This document shows positions 1-7,464 of a stretch of DNA of 20,721 bases, piece after piece. The notes under the pieces are model-generated. The model was not told where the DNA came from and did not search any database. It worked only from the letters and a program-made list of their open reading frames with translations. The first letter of the stretch is position 1. The number at the start of each line of letters is the position of its first letter. The position numbers and the translations under genes are program-made. Origin of the DNA: Eubacterium sp. CAG:841 (GTDB lineage: Bacteria; Bacillota; Clostridia; Oscillospirales; CAG-272); the NCBI GenBank assembly GCA_000437375.1, contig FR898236.1:62973-83693 (forward strand). The letters are read 5' to 3'.

Positions 1-157
1 AAAGCGAATCGGCGCACTCACGTGCGCCGGTTGTGTCGGTAAATTCGTGCATAATGAGCGTTGTTCCGAAAACTTCATAGCCTTCGTTTTTCAGCACAAG
101 CGCGGAATAGCTTGAATCAAGTCCGCCGCTCATGCCCAAAAGCACGCGACGATTCAT
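1..157 (-). CDS. mnmA: tRNA-specific 2-thiouridylase MnmA, N-terminal fragment (cut by window edge)
   Basis: Cytoplasmic enzyme that adenylates U34 of tRNA-Lys, -Glu and -Gln and installs sulfur from a cysteine-desulfurase persulfide to give 2-thiouridine. Only the first 52 codons are present. I translated them by hand from the ATG at 157-155: the product begins MNRRVLLGMSGGLDSSYSAL, and SGGLDSS at about residues 10-16 is the ATP-pyrophosphatase P-loop typical of MnmA. The following EGYEVFGTTL matches the family's second strand. The catalytic cysteines lie outside the window. The start is 2 nt after the nifU stop, with a purine-rich GAGGAAGG region inside the nifU end as ribosome binding site. 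This makes it the last visible gene of the rnhA-nifS-nifU-mnmA unit, so its sulfur donor is probably the NifS encoded two genes upstream. Other PP-loop enzymes share SGG.DS, but the N-terminus and context favour MnmA. Confidence 0.9.
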   Translation of the reverse strand, partial: MNRRVLLGMSGGLDSSYSALVLKNEGYEVFGTTLIMHEFTDTTGARECADSL

Positions 158-159
158 TA

Positions 160-621
160 TTACCCTTCCTCTTTGTGGAAGTGTCCGTGCTCTTCCGCAT
201 GGCAACATGAGCCGCAGCATCCGTCGCACGCACCGGGAATTTCTTTTTCAATTCCCTGGCGTTTATAATAGTCGGCAATAGCCGCCTTAACTGCTTCTTC
301 AGCAAGAACGGAGCAATGTATTTTTGCCGGAGGAAGTCCTCCGAGAGCTTCAACAACCGCCTTGTTTGTAAGCGTAAGCGCTTCGTCTATGCTGTGTCCC
401 TTAATCATTTCGGTAGCCATGCTGGACGTTGCGATAGCCGAGCCGCAGCCAAAGGTTTTGAATTTAGCGTCAACGATTATTCCGTCCTTGACCTTAAGAT
501 ACATCTTCATTATATCGCCGCAAACAGCATTTCCAACTTCTCCGACACCGTCTGCATCGGGAATTTCACCCACGTTTCTCGGATGAGTGAAATGATCCAT
601 TACTTTTTCACTGTAAAGCAT
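160..621 (-). CDS. nifU: NifU/IscU-type Fe-S cluster scaffold with Cys/His-rich C-terminal tail
   Basis: Cytoplasmic scaffold on which Fe-S clusters are built from sulfur delivered by the neighbouring cysteine desulfurase. The 153-residue product has the three cluster cysteines of the IscU fold: C34 in GNAVCGD, C59 in FGCGSA and C103 in IHCSVLA, plus the conserved D36. The IscU core ends near residue 125. Residues 131-149 then form an extra tail, ACDGCCGSCC followed by HAEEHGHFH, with five cysteines and four histidines. This tail is not part of E. coli IscU and looks like an additional metal-binding site; its role is inferred. The gene starts 19 nt after nifS. AAAGGA precedes the ATG by about 10 nt, and an out-of-frame ATG just upstream is ignored. 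It ends 2 nt before mnmA, so the three are almost certainly co-transcribed. Confidence 0.93.
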   Translation of the reverse strand: MLYSEKVMDHFTHPRNVGEIPDADGVGEVGNAVCGDIMKMYLKVKDGIIVDAKFKTFGCGSAIATSSMATEMIKGHSIDEALTLTNKAVVEALGGLPPAKIHCSVLAEEAVKAAIADYYKRQGIEKEIPGACDGCCGSCCHAEEHGHFHKEEG

Positions 622-640
622 ACATATTTTTTCCTTTCAA

Positions 641-1819
641 TTAAACTTGTACGTTGTAAATAGGGCTCATATCGCGCAACCTCTGAACAACAGGAGGCAG
701 CTTTTCAAGGATATAATCTATATCCTCGTCAGTCGTTTCGTGAGTTATAGAAAGACGAAGCGATCCGTGAGCCTGTTCGTGAGGAAGTCCTATAGCAAGC
801 AGAACGTGCGAAGGCTCGAGCGACCGTGACGAGCAGGCAGAGCCAGTGGACGCGCATATCCCCTCTTCGTTCAGAAGAAGCATAAGGCTTTCGCCCTCAA
901 TGAACTCAAACGAAACGTTTACGTTGCCGGGAAGCCTTCCCTCTCTCGGACCGTTGAGACGCGAATAAGGTATTTTTTCAAGTATTTCATTTATAAGTCT
1001 GTCGCGTTTTTTTGCAACAAGATCAAGCTTGTCTATTTTCGACGTTGCGATTTCAAGCGCCTTTGCAAAGGCGACTATATACGGAACATTCTCGGTTCCC
1101 GAACGCTTTCCGAACTCCTGACCGCCGCCCTCTATAAGGTTCGGTATTCTCACTCCGCGTCTTATATAAAGCAGACCGATTCCCTTCGGGGCGTGGAGCT
1201 TATGACCGGAGGATGACATCATATCAACGCCGAGTTCGTGAACGTTTATCGGCACGTTGCCGACCGCCTGAACGGCGTCCGTAAAGCAAAGAACTCCTTT
1301 TTCGTGGCAGATATTTGCGATCTCCGGAATAGGCATTATCGTACCTATTTCGTTGTTTGCATACATTATCGCAACAAGAGTGGTATCGGGTCGGATAGCC
1401 TTCTCCACATCCTGAGGAGAAACTCTTCCGTCCGAATCAACGTCGAGGTAAGTAACCTCAAATCCTTCTTTTTCAAGCTTTTCACAAGTATAAAGCACCG
1501 CGTGATGTTCAACCTTTGACGTTATTATGTGCTTGCCTTTTTTGATGTTTGCGTAAGCCGCTCCGCGTATTGCCCAGTTATCGGACTCGGTACCGCAGGA
1601 AGTAAAATATATTTCCGAAGGAAGCGCGCCGAGACAAGCGGCGATTCTCGCCCTTGCGTCCTCGAGTATTTCCTTTGCGCGCTGACCCTTGTCATGCAGG
1701 CTCGAAGGGTTTCCCCAATCGGCTTCAAGACACGGCATCATTGCCTTTATTACCTCCTCGGAGGGAGCCGTCGTAGCCGCGTTATCGGCATAAACGAATC
1801 TTTTTTCCACTGTATTCAC
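641..1819 (-). CDS. nifS: Cysteine desulfurase, NifS/IscS family
   Basis: PLP enzyme that takes sulfur from L-cysteine and passes it as a persulfide to NifU for clusters and to tRNA thiolases such as MnmA and perhaps ThiI. The 392 residues show the fold type I landmarks in order: DNAATT at 12-17, VEHHAVL (H105 stacking on PLP), the D181/Q184 pair in FTDAVQA, the PLP lysine K207 in SSSGHK, and the catalytic C329 in STGSACSSRS. The long loop before SS.S places it with group I IscS-type enzymes. The start is GTG at 1819-1817, with AAAAGGA a few bases upstream. A second GTG three codons in would put that site too far away. It lies 14 nt after rnhA and 19 nt before nifU. There is no iscR gene upstream, so control by that repressor is not visible here. 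Confidence 0.95.
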   Translation of the reverse strand: MNTVEKRFVYADNAATTAPSEEVIKAMMPCLEADWGNPSSLHDKGQRAKEILEDARARIAACLGALPSEIYFTSCGTESDNWAIRGAAYANIKKGKHIITSKVEHHAVLYTCEKLEKEGFEVTYLDVDSDGRVSPQDVEKAIRPDTTLVAIMYANNEIGTIMPIPEIANICHEKGVLCFTDAVQAVGNVPINVHELGVDMMSSSGHKLHAPKGIGLLYIRRGVRIPNLIEGGGQEFGKRSGTENVPYIVAFAKALEIATSKIDKLDLVAKKRDRLINEILEKIPYSRLNGPREGRLPGNVNVSFEFIEGESLMLLLNEEGICASTGSACSSRSLEPSHVLLAIGLPHEQAHGSLRLSITHETTDEDIDYILEKLPPVVQRLRDMSPIYNVQV

Positions 1820-1833
1820 CCTGTCCTTTTTGT

Positions 1834-2274
1834 TTATTTTTTATATTTTTCACTTTCGGCTACAGCCAGCCTGTCGCATCGTTCATTGTATTCGTGCCCT
1901 GCGTGACCTTTTATCCACACGAATCTGACGGTATGCTTTTCAAGCAGCGCCAGAAGCTGTTCCCAAAGGTCTACGTTGAGTGCAGGCTTTTTGTCGCTTT
2001 TTATCCAGCCGCGATCTCTCCAGCCGTATACCCAGCCTTTTTCGATCGCGTCTATGACGTATTTGGAATCGGACGTTATTGTGACCTCGCACGGTTCCTT
2101 CAGCGCGGAAAGTCCTGCTATCACGGCGGAAAGCTCCATTCGGTTGTTTGTTGTGTCAGCTGCTCCACCCGAAATTTCCTTTTCCTTTTTTCCGTACACA
2201 AGTATGCAGGCGTAGCCTCCCGCACCCGGATTTCCGCTGCACGCGCCGTCGGTATATATGTCTATTTTCTTCAA
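1834..2274 (-). CDS. rnhA: Ribonuclease HI
   Basis: Cleaves the RNA strand of RNA-DNA hybrids (R-loops, Okazaki primers, misinserted ribonucleotides). The 146 residues keep the metal-binding DEDD set at the expected places: D9 in YTDGAC, E47 in NRMEL, D69 in TSDSKY and D134 near the end in RCDRLA, plus H124 in KGHAGH. The basic-protrusion segment around residues 79-95 (GWVYGWRDRGW) is present, as in the E. coli enzyme. The start codon is TTG at 2274-2272. No ATG fits, and GGAGG at 2288-2284 sits 9 nt upstream, which decides it. The gene is first in the unit rnhA-nifS-nifU-mnmA, directly behind a good promoter. The link with sulfur-transfer genes looks positional rather than functional. Confidence 0.96.
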   Translation of the reverse strand: MKKIDIYTDGACSGNPGAGGYACILVYGKKEKEISGGAADTTNNRMELSAVIAGLSALKEPCEVTITSDSKYVIDAIEKGWVYGWRDRGWIKSDKKPALNVDLWEQLLALLEKHTVRFVWIKGHAGHEYNERCDRLAVAESEKYKK

Positions 2275-2306
2275 AATCGCGCGCCTCCAATCCCGATATC
2301 CGATTT

Positions 2307-2336
2307 ATTATATAATATATCTGTATCGAATTGCAA
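2307..2336 (-). promoter_or_regulatory. Sigma-A promoter for rnhA-nifS-nifU-mnmA
   Basis: On the minus strand TTGCAA (2336-2331) and TATAAT (2312-2307) are separated by 18 bp, giving a transcript start about 25 nt upstream of the rnhA TTG codon. The region between rarA and rnhA shows no clear hairpin with a T-run, so read-through from the rarA operon is also possible. Confidence 0.7.
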
Positions 2337-2386
2337 TAATTATTTGTGAATTTTTTAAGAAATTATCATTTTTTTCGGGGATTTTT

Positions 2387-3652
2387 TTATTTTTCTCTGC
2401 CGTTTTTCACCGCATCCCAATATGCCTTTGCTGCCTGTTCTGTTTTATTTTCGCCGAATGTGTAATATCTTTTGTTTTTCAATTCATCCGGCAAATACTG
2501 CTGAACAACATAATGGTTTTTATAATCGTGCGGATATTTATAATTCTGCCCCTTTTGTGAGGCATTTTCGCCATCGAAATGAACGTTCTGAAGCGTTCTC
2601 GGCGGTGTGTTTCCCTTGCCTGCCGCAACATCCGCCGCTGCCGCGCCGTATGCAAGATACGCAGAGTTTGATTTAGGTGCCGTAGCAAGCATAACGGTTG
2701 CGTTCGCAAGCGGTATCGACGCTTCGGGAAGCCCGAGCTTGAGCGCGGATTCAACACAAGCGTGCGTTATCGCCGCCGCCATAGGATATGCAAGACCTAC
2801 ATCTTCGCTTGCAATAACCTGTATTCTTCTGCAAGCGGAAAGAAGATCTCCACCGGAGAGCAGCTTTGCAAGATAAAATACTGCCGCGTCCGGATCGGAC
2901 CCTCTTATCGATTTCTGATATGCGGAAAGCAAATCGTAATGACCGTCGCCCGACTTGTCAAATCCGCTCATCATAACATCGGGAAGAAAAGTCTTCACGT
3001 TTTCGGCGGTTATGTGCCCGTCGGATACGGAAGCTATATTTTCAAAAAGATTTATCGCCCTGCGTGCGTCTCCCGCCGAAGACTGAGCCATGAGTCTTAC
3101 GGCGTCTTCATCGCACACTATTTCCTTGCCCTTCTCGTCCGAAAGGAATACCCTTGCGCGTTCAACGGCGCGCGAAAGCGCATCCACCGAAAGCGGCTTG
3201 AATTCAAACACCGCCGAACGGGAAATTATAGCCGAATAAACGTAAAAATACGGGTTTTCGGTAGTCGAAGCGATCAGTGTTATACGCCCGTCCTCAATAA
3301 ATTCCAAAAGCGACTGCTGTTGTTTTTTATTGAAATACTGTATTTCGTCAAGATACAGAAGCACCCCGTCCGAGCCGTAAAGCGACGAAGTATCTGCAAC
3401 AACGTCTTTTATATCTGAAAGTGAAGCTGAGGTTGCATTCAGCTTGCGGAGCGTTTTTCCGGCTGCCTTTGAAAGAATGTTTGCCGCAGTCGTTTTTCCC
3501 GTGCCCGACGGACCGTAAAATATCATATTCGGAATATGTCCCGATTCTATCATCTTCGGGAAAATTCCGTTTTCGGAAAACAGCTTTTCGTCGCCGAAAA
3601 CATCGGCAAAGCTTTCCGGTCTCATTCTGTCGGCAAGAGGTCGTGTAATCAT
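2387..3652 (-). CDS. rarA: Replication-associated recombination protein A (RarA/MgsA AAA+ ATPase)
   Basis: Clamp-loader-like AAA+ ATPase that acts at stalled replication forks and on single-stranded DNA gaps. The 421-residue product starts MITRPLADRMRP, the usual RarA opening. It has Walker A GPSGTGKTT (47-55), Walker B LLYLDEIQ with D102/E103, sensor-1 ASTTENP near 130, and an SRS arginine finger near 145. The C-terminal half carries the RarA tetramerisation region ending around GQNYKYPHDY. The start is the ATG at 3652-3650, with GGAGG 5 nt upstream. A TTG eight codons earlier is in frame but has no ribosome site. It follows nth by 63 nt on the same strand and is the last gene of the zapA-U32-maf-nth-rarA run. 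It is not the DNA-methyl or methylglyoxal 'mgsA', despite the shared older name. Confidence 0.95.
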   Translation of the reverse strand: MITRPLADRMRPESFADVFGDEKLFSENGIFPKMIESGHIPNMIFYGPSGTGKTTAANILSKAAGKTLRKLNATSASLSDIKDVVADTSSLYGSDGVLLYLDEIQYFNKKQQQSLLEFIEDGRITLIASTTENPYFYVYSAIISRSAVFEFKPLSVDALSRAVERARVFLSDEKGKEIVCDEDAVRLMAQSSAGDARRAINLFENIASVSDGHITAENVKTFLPDVMMSGFDKSGDGHYDLLSAYQKSIRGSDPDAAVFYLAKLLSGGDLLSACRRIQVIASEDVGLAYPMAAAITHACVESALKLGLPEASIPLANATVMLATAPKSNSAYLAYGAAAADVAAGKGNTPPRTLQNVHFDGENASQKGQNYKYPHDYKNHYVVQQYLPDELKNKRYYTFGENKTEQAAKAYWDAVKNGREK

Positions 3653-3715
3653 CTTATCCTCCGTAAAATCAAGCAATTATCAGGTTCTTTTATTTTATAC
3701 GTTCGTATATGTCGT

Positions 3716-4351
3716 TTATTTTATGCACTTCATATCCGCAAACGGGCATACGTCGCACTTTGGATTTCTTGCCTCGCACACCTCGCGTCCGAACAGAACA
3801 AGGCGGTGGCAAAAGTCGCTCTGCTCCTCCGGCTCAACAATTTCGGAAAGTTGCTTTTCAACCTTTGCGGGATCCTTGCTGTCACAAAGTCCGAGCCTGT
3901 TTGAAAGTCTTATGCAGTGTGTATCCGCAACCACAGCTGGCAATCCGTAAACGTCACCTATTATAAGATTGGCTATTTTTCTGCCCACTCCCGGAAGCTT
4001 CAGAAGCTCGTTCATCTCTTTCGGAACAACGCCGCCGAAATCGTCGCATATCATTTTCGACATATCCTTCAGGTTTTTGGCTTTCACACGATAAACCCCG
4101 CAAGGATATACTATTCTCTCTATTTCGGCAAGGTCTCCGTCCGCCATATCGCGCGCCGTCGGAAATTTTTCAAACAGCTCTTCCGAAACGATATTCACAC
4201 GCCTGTCCGTACACTGTGCAGATAATCTTCCGAGCACAAGCAGTCTCCATGCATCTCCTCCGTAACGAAGCTCACATTCCGCCTCCGGATATTTTTCTTT
4301 AAGAATTTCAACTATTTTGGCGGCACGAGCTTTTTTATCTGAAATGTTCAT
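3716..4351 (-). CDS. nth: Endonuclease III (Fe-S DNA glycosylase/AP lyase)
   Basis: Base-excision repair glycosylase that removes oxidised pyrimidines and cuts the abasic site. The 211 residues include LSAQCTD (43-49), which contributes the conserved Gln, and the helix-hairpin-helix LPGVGRKIAN with catalytic lysine K125. The catalytic aspartate D143 is in VADTHCIR. The C-terminal cluster loop has cysteines C192, C199, C202 and C209. The last spacing is six residues rather than the usual five (C-x6-C-x2-C-x5-C), a small variation that should still bind [4Fe-4S]. Its ATG overlaps the maf stop (ATGA at 4351-4348), so it is translationally coupled to maf. The nearby NifS/NifU pair would be its cluster source. 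Confidence 0.95.
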   Translation of the reverse strand: MNISDKKARAAKIVEILKEKYPEAECELRYGGDAWRLLVLGRLSAQCTDRRVNIVSEELFEKFPTARDMADGDLAEIERIVYPCGVYRVKAKNLKDMSKMICDDFGGVVPKEMNELLKLPGVGRKIANLIIGDVYGLPAVVADTHCIRLSNRLGLCDSKDPAKVEKQLSEIVEPEEQSDFCHRLVLFGREVCEARNPKCDVCPFADMKCIK

Positions 4352-4977
4352 TTTTCCGTTCCTTTCAGCCTTGCGGAAAGCTCAAGGGCATCCGTTCCGA
4401 AATATTTTTTCAGCATTGACGAAAGTGTCGATACGGGAAGTCCCATTACATTGAAGAAATCCCCCTCTATTCTTTCGACAAGCTCAGCCCCTCTCGCCTG
4501 TATGGCGTACGAGCCCGCTTTCCCCATAGGTTCTCCGCTTGCAACATAGTCGTAAATCTGCCTTTCGCTTATATCCGCAAATTTGACATTTGTCGCACAA
4601 CTTTCCGTAAACATATCGTCGCACACCCGCAGAGTAAGTCCCGAATAGACCGTGTGCCACGAGTCGGAAAGCACTCCGAGCGTGAGACGCGCCTGCATTT
4701 CATCCTGCGGCTTTCCTATAACCATTCCATTATAATATACAATTGTATCACACGAAATTATCAAGGTGTCGTCAAGATTTTCGCCTTTTCTTAGAAGTTC
4801 TTTCATCGCTGCGTCGCCTTTCCTTGCCGACAGTGTGCAGACATATTCTTCGGGCGAGAGCGCTTCTTTTATGTTCTCATCTGCGTCGGGAGAAACGACA
4901 TCAAACGGCAGTCCCAGCATTGAAAGTATTTCTTTTCTTCTCGGTGACGATGATGCCAGAATTATTCTTTTTATCAT
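4348..4977 (-). CDS. maf: Maf family nucleoside triphosphate pyrophosphatase
   Basis: House-cleaning enzyme that hydrolyses non-canonical or modified nucleoside triphosphates (dTTP/UTP or m7GTP type) to monophosphates. In B. subtilis Maf overexpression blocks septation. The 209 residues open with the ITPase-like ILASSSPRRKEIL (6-18). They carry the catalytic aspartate D77 in SCDTIV, the GKP at 88-90, and the KAGSYAIQ motif at 153-160. ERIEGDFFNVMGLP near the C-terminus is typical of the family. The gene begins 2 nt after the U32 stop and shares an ATGA overlap with nth, so it belongs to the same transcript. I cannot decide the exact nucleotide specificity from sequence alone. Confidence 0.94.
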   Translation of the reverse strand: MIKRIILASSSPRRKEILSMLGLPFDVVSPDADENIKEALSPEEYVCTLSARKGDAAMKELLRKGENLDDTLIISCDTIVYYNGMVIGKPQDEMQARLTLGVLSDSWHTVYSGLTLRVCDDMFTESCATNVKFADISERQIYDYVASGEPMGKAGSYAIQARGAELVERIEGDFFNVMGLPVSTLSSMLKKYFGTDALELSARLKGTEK

Positions 4978-4979
4978 AA

Positions 4980-7046
4980 TTATATCCTCTTGAATGCTCC
5001 CTTCGGCTTGTCGCCGCGAGCATAAGCATTCATTATTTCAACCACTTCTTTTTTGCTTTCACAGGTAAATATAAAATGCTCAAAAAGCCCCGCACGCAAT
5101 ATTTCAGACTGCTTGTCCGCCATCCAGACGGGAACGCTGTTATACAGCACATTTCTGTGTCTGTATTCTCGGCGAAGCAGAAATTCCGCACCTGTTCTGT
5201 CCTTCAACGGCACGAATTTTCCGTCGCCGCAGAAATTGCATTTTTCAATCGGCGACGTCAGTGCCGCAATGTCTCTTATCGCACATTTTTCAAGCGTCAT
5301 AAGCGGAAGCCTGCCGTAAGCGACCACGCCGTGACGACCGTGCGACTTTATAGCCGCTCCGCGTGAAACGCCGATTTCACACGATTGTATAAAATCAATA
5401 ATTCCCATATCATATAGCTTTTCGGCTGAACGCGAATTCCATATGTTCAAACGCATATCGCCCGTCATATCAAATCCGAGCCTTTTGCAAATCGGAATCT
5501 GCCACATTCCCGTGACAAGCGCGGTACGGCATCCGAGCGCTTTGACTTTCTCTGCCGCAGCCGTTATTTCATTGAGTTCTGTATCAAGCGCAACAGGCGG
5601 AAATGCTATTCCGCACTTCTCTGCACCAATCGTTTTGTGCGCTTTTTCATATAAGAACAAAGGGACAAATATCCTGTCGAAGAGCTTGTCCGCTTCGTCC
5701 GGAATATTATTCGGTTCGACAAAAAACGCCGTTTTCATATCGGAAACGGTTCTCTTCCCTGTATCGGAAACCGAGTTTTCCGAAATCTTTCTTTCGGGGG
5801 CAAGCCTGTTCCAAAGCCCTTCACAGGCAGATCTTCTGAGTGCATTAAGCTCCGCTACGCTGAGTTTTGCGTCGTCGCAAAGATTTATTTCCATCATGTC
5901 CTGCGAAGTGCAAAACGGCGTACCGCCGAGTTTTGAAAGCGATTCGCGCACGCGCTGCTCGCTCATCGACCGCTCCGCTTTTTCCACAACTTCGCCGATC
6001 GCCGTATACGTTACGGACTTACCGCCAAAAATTCCGCTCGCGGTTACGGAAGCCCTTTCGCCTGTGCGAATATCCGCCGAAAGCGATATTTCCGACTTCG
6101 CTTCCGGAATCGTCGAACCCAAAAGCTTAGCGCTTTCTTTTTTGTCATCCGCCGTGCGGATTCCGAGCATATCCCTGCCTATGTCGCCCGTATAATATCC
6201 GCAGGTAAAACCCGACCGCGAAAACAGTGCGGAAAGCTCGGCTATCTCTTTTTCGCCTGCATTTCTGCTCTCATCAAGCAGTGTTCTGTATATTTTCGTC
6301 ACGCCGTAAACATATTCGGGAGCTTTCATTCTGCCCTCGATCTTAAGTGACGCAACACCCATCTCCGAAAGCTCGGTGAGATGCTCTGCAAGACACATAT
6401 CCTTCAAGCTCAGTGTATAGCCGTTTTTTCCGTACGGCAATCTGCACGGCTGAGCACACTCGCCACGATTTCCGCTTCTTCCGCCTATTACCGAACTCAT
6501 AAGACACTGCCCCGAACAGCTTACGCATATCGCGCCGTGGATGAAAAGTTCGGTTTCTATCGGCGAATTTTTTACAAGTATTTCAAGGTCGCGCTTTGAT
6601 ATCTCTCTCGGCGCAACCATTCTCGAAAATCCGATTTTTTTCAGTTCGTCTGCGGAAAGAACGTTAAGTCCCGTCGCCTGAGTGCTTGCGTGAAGCTCGA
6701 TTTCCGGACACACCGTATGCACATATGAAGCAAGTCCGATATCAGCCACGATGAATGCGTCAACTCCATAGCGCCAAGCGCGAAAGATCGTCTCCGCCGC
6801 ATCGCGCAGCTCCCTGTCGCACAGCTGGACGTTTACCGTCATATACGTTTTCACCCTAAGCGCACGACAGTATCTTACGGCGTTTTTTACTGCGTCGTCA
6901 TCAAAATTTTCCGCAAAGCTTCTTGCCGAAAAGCTTTTTGCGCCGAAATAAACCGCGTCCGCACCGCCGGCAACCGCCGCCTTAAGCGACTCGGGTGAAC
7001 CCGCCGGAGAAAGAAGCTCCGGCAGTTTTATCTTATTTTCCGACAT
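4980..7046 (-). CDS. U32 family protein (RlhA/TrhP-like), probable Fe-S RNA-hydroxylation factor rather than a protease
   Basis: This 688-residue protein starts with the U32 signature PELLSPAGSPESLKAAV and has a TIM-barrel-like N-terminal half with YFGAKSFSAR and LHASTQ. The cysteine block HGAICVSCSGQC followed by GGRSGNRGECAQPCRLPY (C174, C177, C181, C197, C201) and C218 in LKDMC follows. Cysteines in this region ligate a [4Fe-4S] cluster in UbiU/UbiV, and RlhA is thought to need one. A middle part (about 300-400) resembles the DUF3656 insert. A second barrel half ends with VVAYGRLPLMTLEKCAIRD, two more cysteines, and VLYNSVPVWMAD. In E. coli RlhA (YdcP) hydroxylates 23S rRNA C2501 and TrhP acts on tRNA U34, both with prephenate. 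That chemistry is an inference here. Its ATG lies inside the end of zapA (14-nt overlap), indicating coupling. Confidence 0.88.
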   Translation of the reverse strand: MSENKIKLPELLSPAGSPESLKAAVAGGADAVYFGAKSFSARSFAENFDDDAVKNAVRYCRALRVKTYMTVNVQLCDRELRDAAETIFRAWRYGVDAFIVADIGLASYVHTVCPEIELHASTQATGLNVLSADELKKIGFSRMVAPREISKRDLEILVKNSPIETELFIHGAICVSCSGQCLMSSVIGGRSGNRGECAQPCRLPYGKNGYTLSLKDMCLAEHLTELSEMGVASLKIEGRMKAPEYVYGVTKIYRTLLDESRNAGEKEIAELSALFSRSGFTCGYYTGDIGRDMLGIRTADDKKESAKLLGSTIPEAKSEISLSADIRTGERASVTASGIFGGKSVTYTAIGEVVEKAERSMSEQRVRESLSKLGGTPFCTSQDMMEINLCDDAKLSVAELNALRRSACEGLWNRLAPERKISENSVSDTGKRTVSDMKTAFFVEPNNIPDEADKLFDRIFVPLFLYEKAHKTIGAEKCGIAFPPVALDTELNEITAAAEKVKALGCRTALVTGMWQIPICKRLGFDMTGDMRLNIWNSRSAEKLYDMGIIDFIQSCEIGVSRGAAIKSHGRHGVVAYGRLPLMTLEKCAIRDIAALTSPIEKCNFCGDGKFVPLKDRTGAEFLLRREYRHRNVLYNSVPVWMADKQSEILRAGLFEHFIFTCESKKEVVEIMNAYARGDKPKGAFKRI

Positions 7047-7269
7047 TTGCGTTTTCTTTGAGTATGGATTTCAGTTTTACGTTTTCGTCAAGCAAATCTA
7101 GCGCACAGACAATTGCAGCCGCCGTTTTGGAAACGTCCGCTCCGGAAAGCATCGTAGTGTTTATTCTTCTTGTAAGCTCCGTCGCGAGCTTTTCAACATA
7201 ATCGGGCGCATCCTCCGAACAAAGATAAAGACTCTCCCCCGCTATGATCACGTTATGACTGTATTTCAT
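7033..7269 (-). CDS. zapA: Cell division protein ZapA
   Basis: Small cytoplasmic protein that cross-links FtsZ filaments. The 78-residue product has the ZapA layout: an N-terminal beta strand segment (HNVIIAGESLYL), the conserved YVEKLATELTRRI helix (about 24-37), and a long C-terminal helix rich in A, L, D and E (AAIVCALDLLDENVKL) for coiled-coil dimerisation. I take the ATG at 7269-7267 as start, because AAGGGG lies 7 nt upstream. A TTG six codons earlier has no ribosome site. The end overlaps the U32 gene by 14 nt. It heads the minus-strand operon and faces thiI across a shared promoter region. ZapA next to a U32 gene is a familiar arrangement in Clostridia, which supports the call despite the short length. 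Confidence 0.88.
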   Translation of the reverse strand: MKYSHNVIIAGESLYLCSEDAPDYVEKLATELTRRINTTMLSGADVSKTAAAIVCALDLLDENVKLKSILKENANVGK

Positions 7270-7310
7270 AATTTGTCCCCTTTCCAATGCAAAACATTTG
7301 CAAAACCCTA

Positions 7311-7339
7311 TTGAATAAAGTCAAAAAATATTATATAAT
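7311..7339 (+). promoter_or_regulatory. Probable sigma-A promoter for thiI
   Basis: TTGAAT (7311-7316), a 17-bp spacer and TATAAT (7334-7339) form a good plus-strand promoter. The transcript would begin near 7346 and carry a leader of about 119 nt before thiI. A second TATAAT at 7383-7388 has no convincing -35 box. Confidence 0.65.
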
Positions 7340-7344
7340 ATTTT
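7325..7344. repeat. 20-bp perfect AT palindrome carrying overlapping -10 boxes for both strands
   Basis: The sequence from AAAATATTAT to its exact reverse complement is a perfect 20-bp palindrome. It places TATAAT on the plus strand (7334-7339) and on the minus strand (7335-7330). The minus -10 would serve the zapA operon about 55 nt downstream, but I find no good minus -35 box (GAAGCG at the expected distance). Divergent transcripts from here would compete for the same DNA. Confidence 0.6.
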
Positions 7345-7347
7345 ATG

Positions 7348-7367
7348 TGCTCCGCTTCGGACGCACA
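7348..7367 (+). repeat. Imperfect hairpin at the start of the thiI leader
   Basis: GTGCTCCG, a CTT loop and CGGA-C-GCAC pair as an eight-bp stem with one bulged base. It lies just after the predicted thiI transcript start and has no T-run on either side, so it does not look like a terminator. Confidence 0.45.
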
Positions 7368-7402
7368 TTATCACAAGTACATTATAATACAACAGGACTT
7401 TA

Positions 7403-7422
7403 TTTGAAAAGGGTTTTTCAAA
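7403..7422. repeat. 8-bp inverted repeat TTTGAAAA-GGGT-TTTTCAAA
   Basis: Perfect 8-bp arms around a 4-nt spacer, about 45 nt upstream of the thiI start. It could be a protein-binding dyad or a weak leader hairpin. No regulator can be named from the sequence. Confidence 0.5.
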
Positions 7423-7464
7423 AATTCCGCAAAAAATAAGGAAAAAACGAAAGGAAACGCACCG

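Noticed and set aside
2337..2386. Terminator after rarA
   Set aside because: The region is AT-rich with T-runs on the plus strand, but no stem-loop followed by a U-run can be drawn on the minus strand.
2762..3418. Plus-strand open frame of 218 codons opposite rarA
   Set aside because: Antisense to clear AAA+ motifs, low-complexity Arg/Tyr/Phe composition, no domain.
5443..6195. Plus-strand open frame of 250 codons opposite the U32 gene
   Set aside because: It is antisense to a well-supported gene, has a Ser/Pro-rich composition typical of a shadow frame, and has no ribosome site or recognisable motif.
7300..7464. Thiamine pyrophosphate riboswitch or T-box upstream of thiI
   Set aside because: I searched by eye for the CTGAGA/ACCTGA core and for the T-box motif; neither is present.
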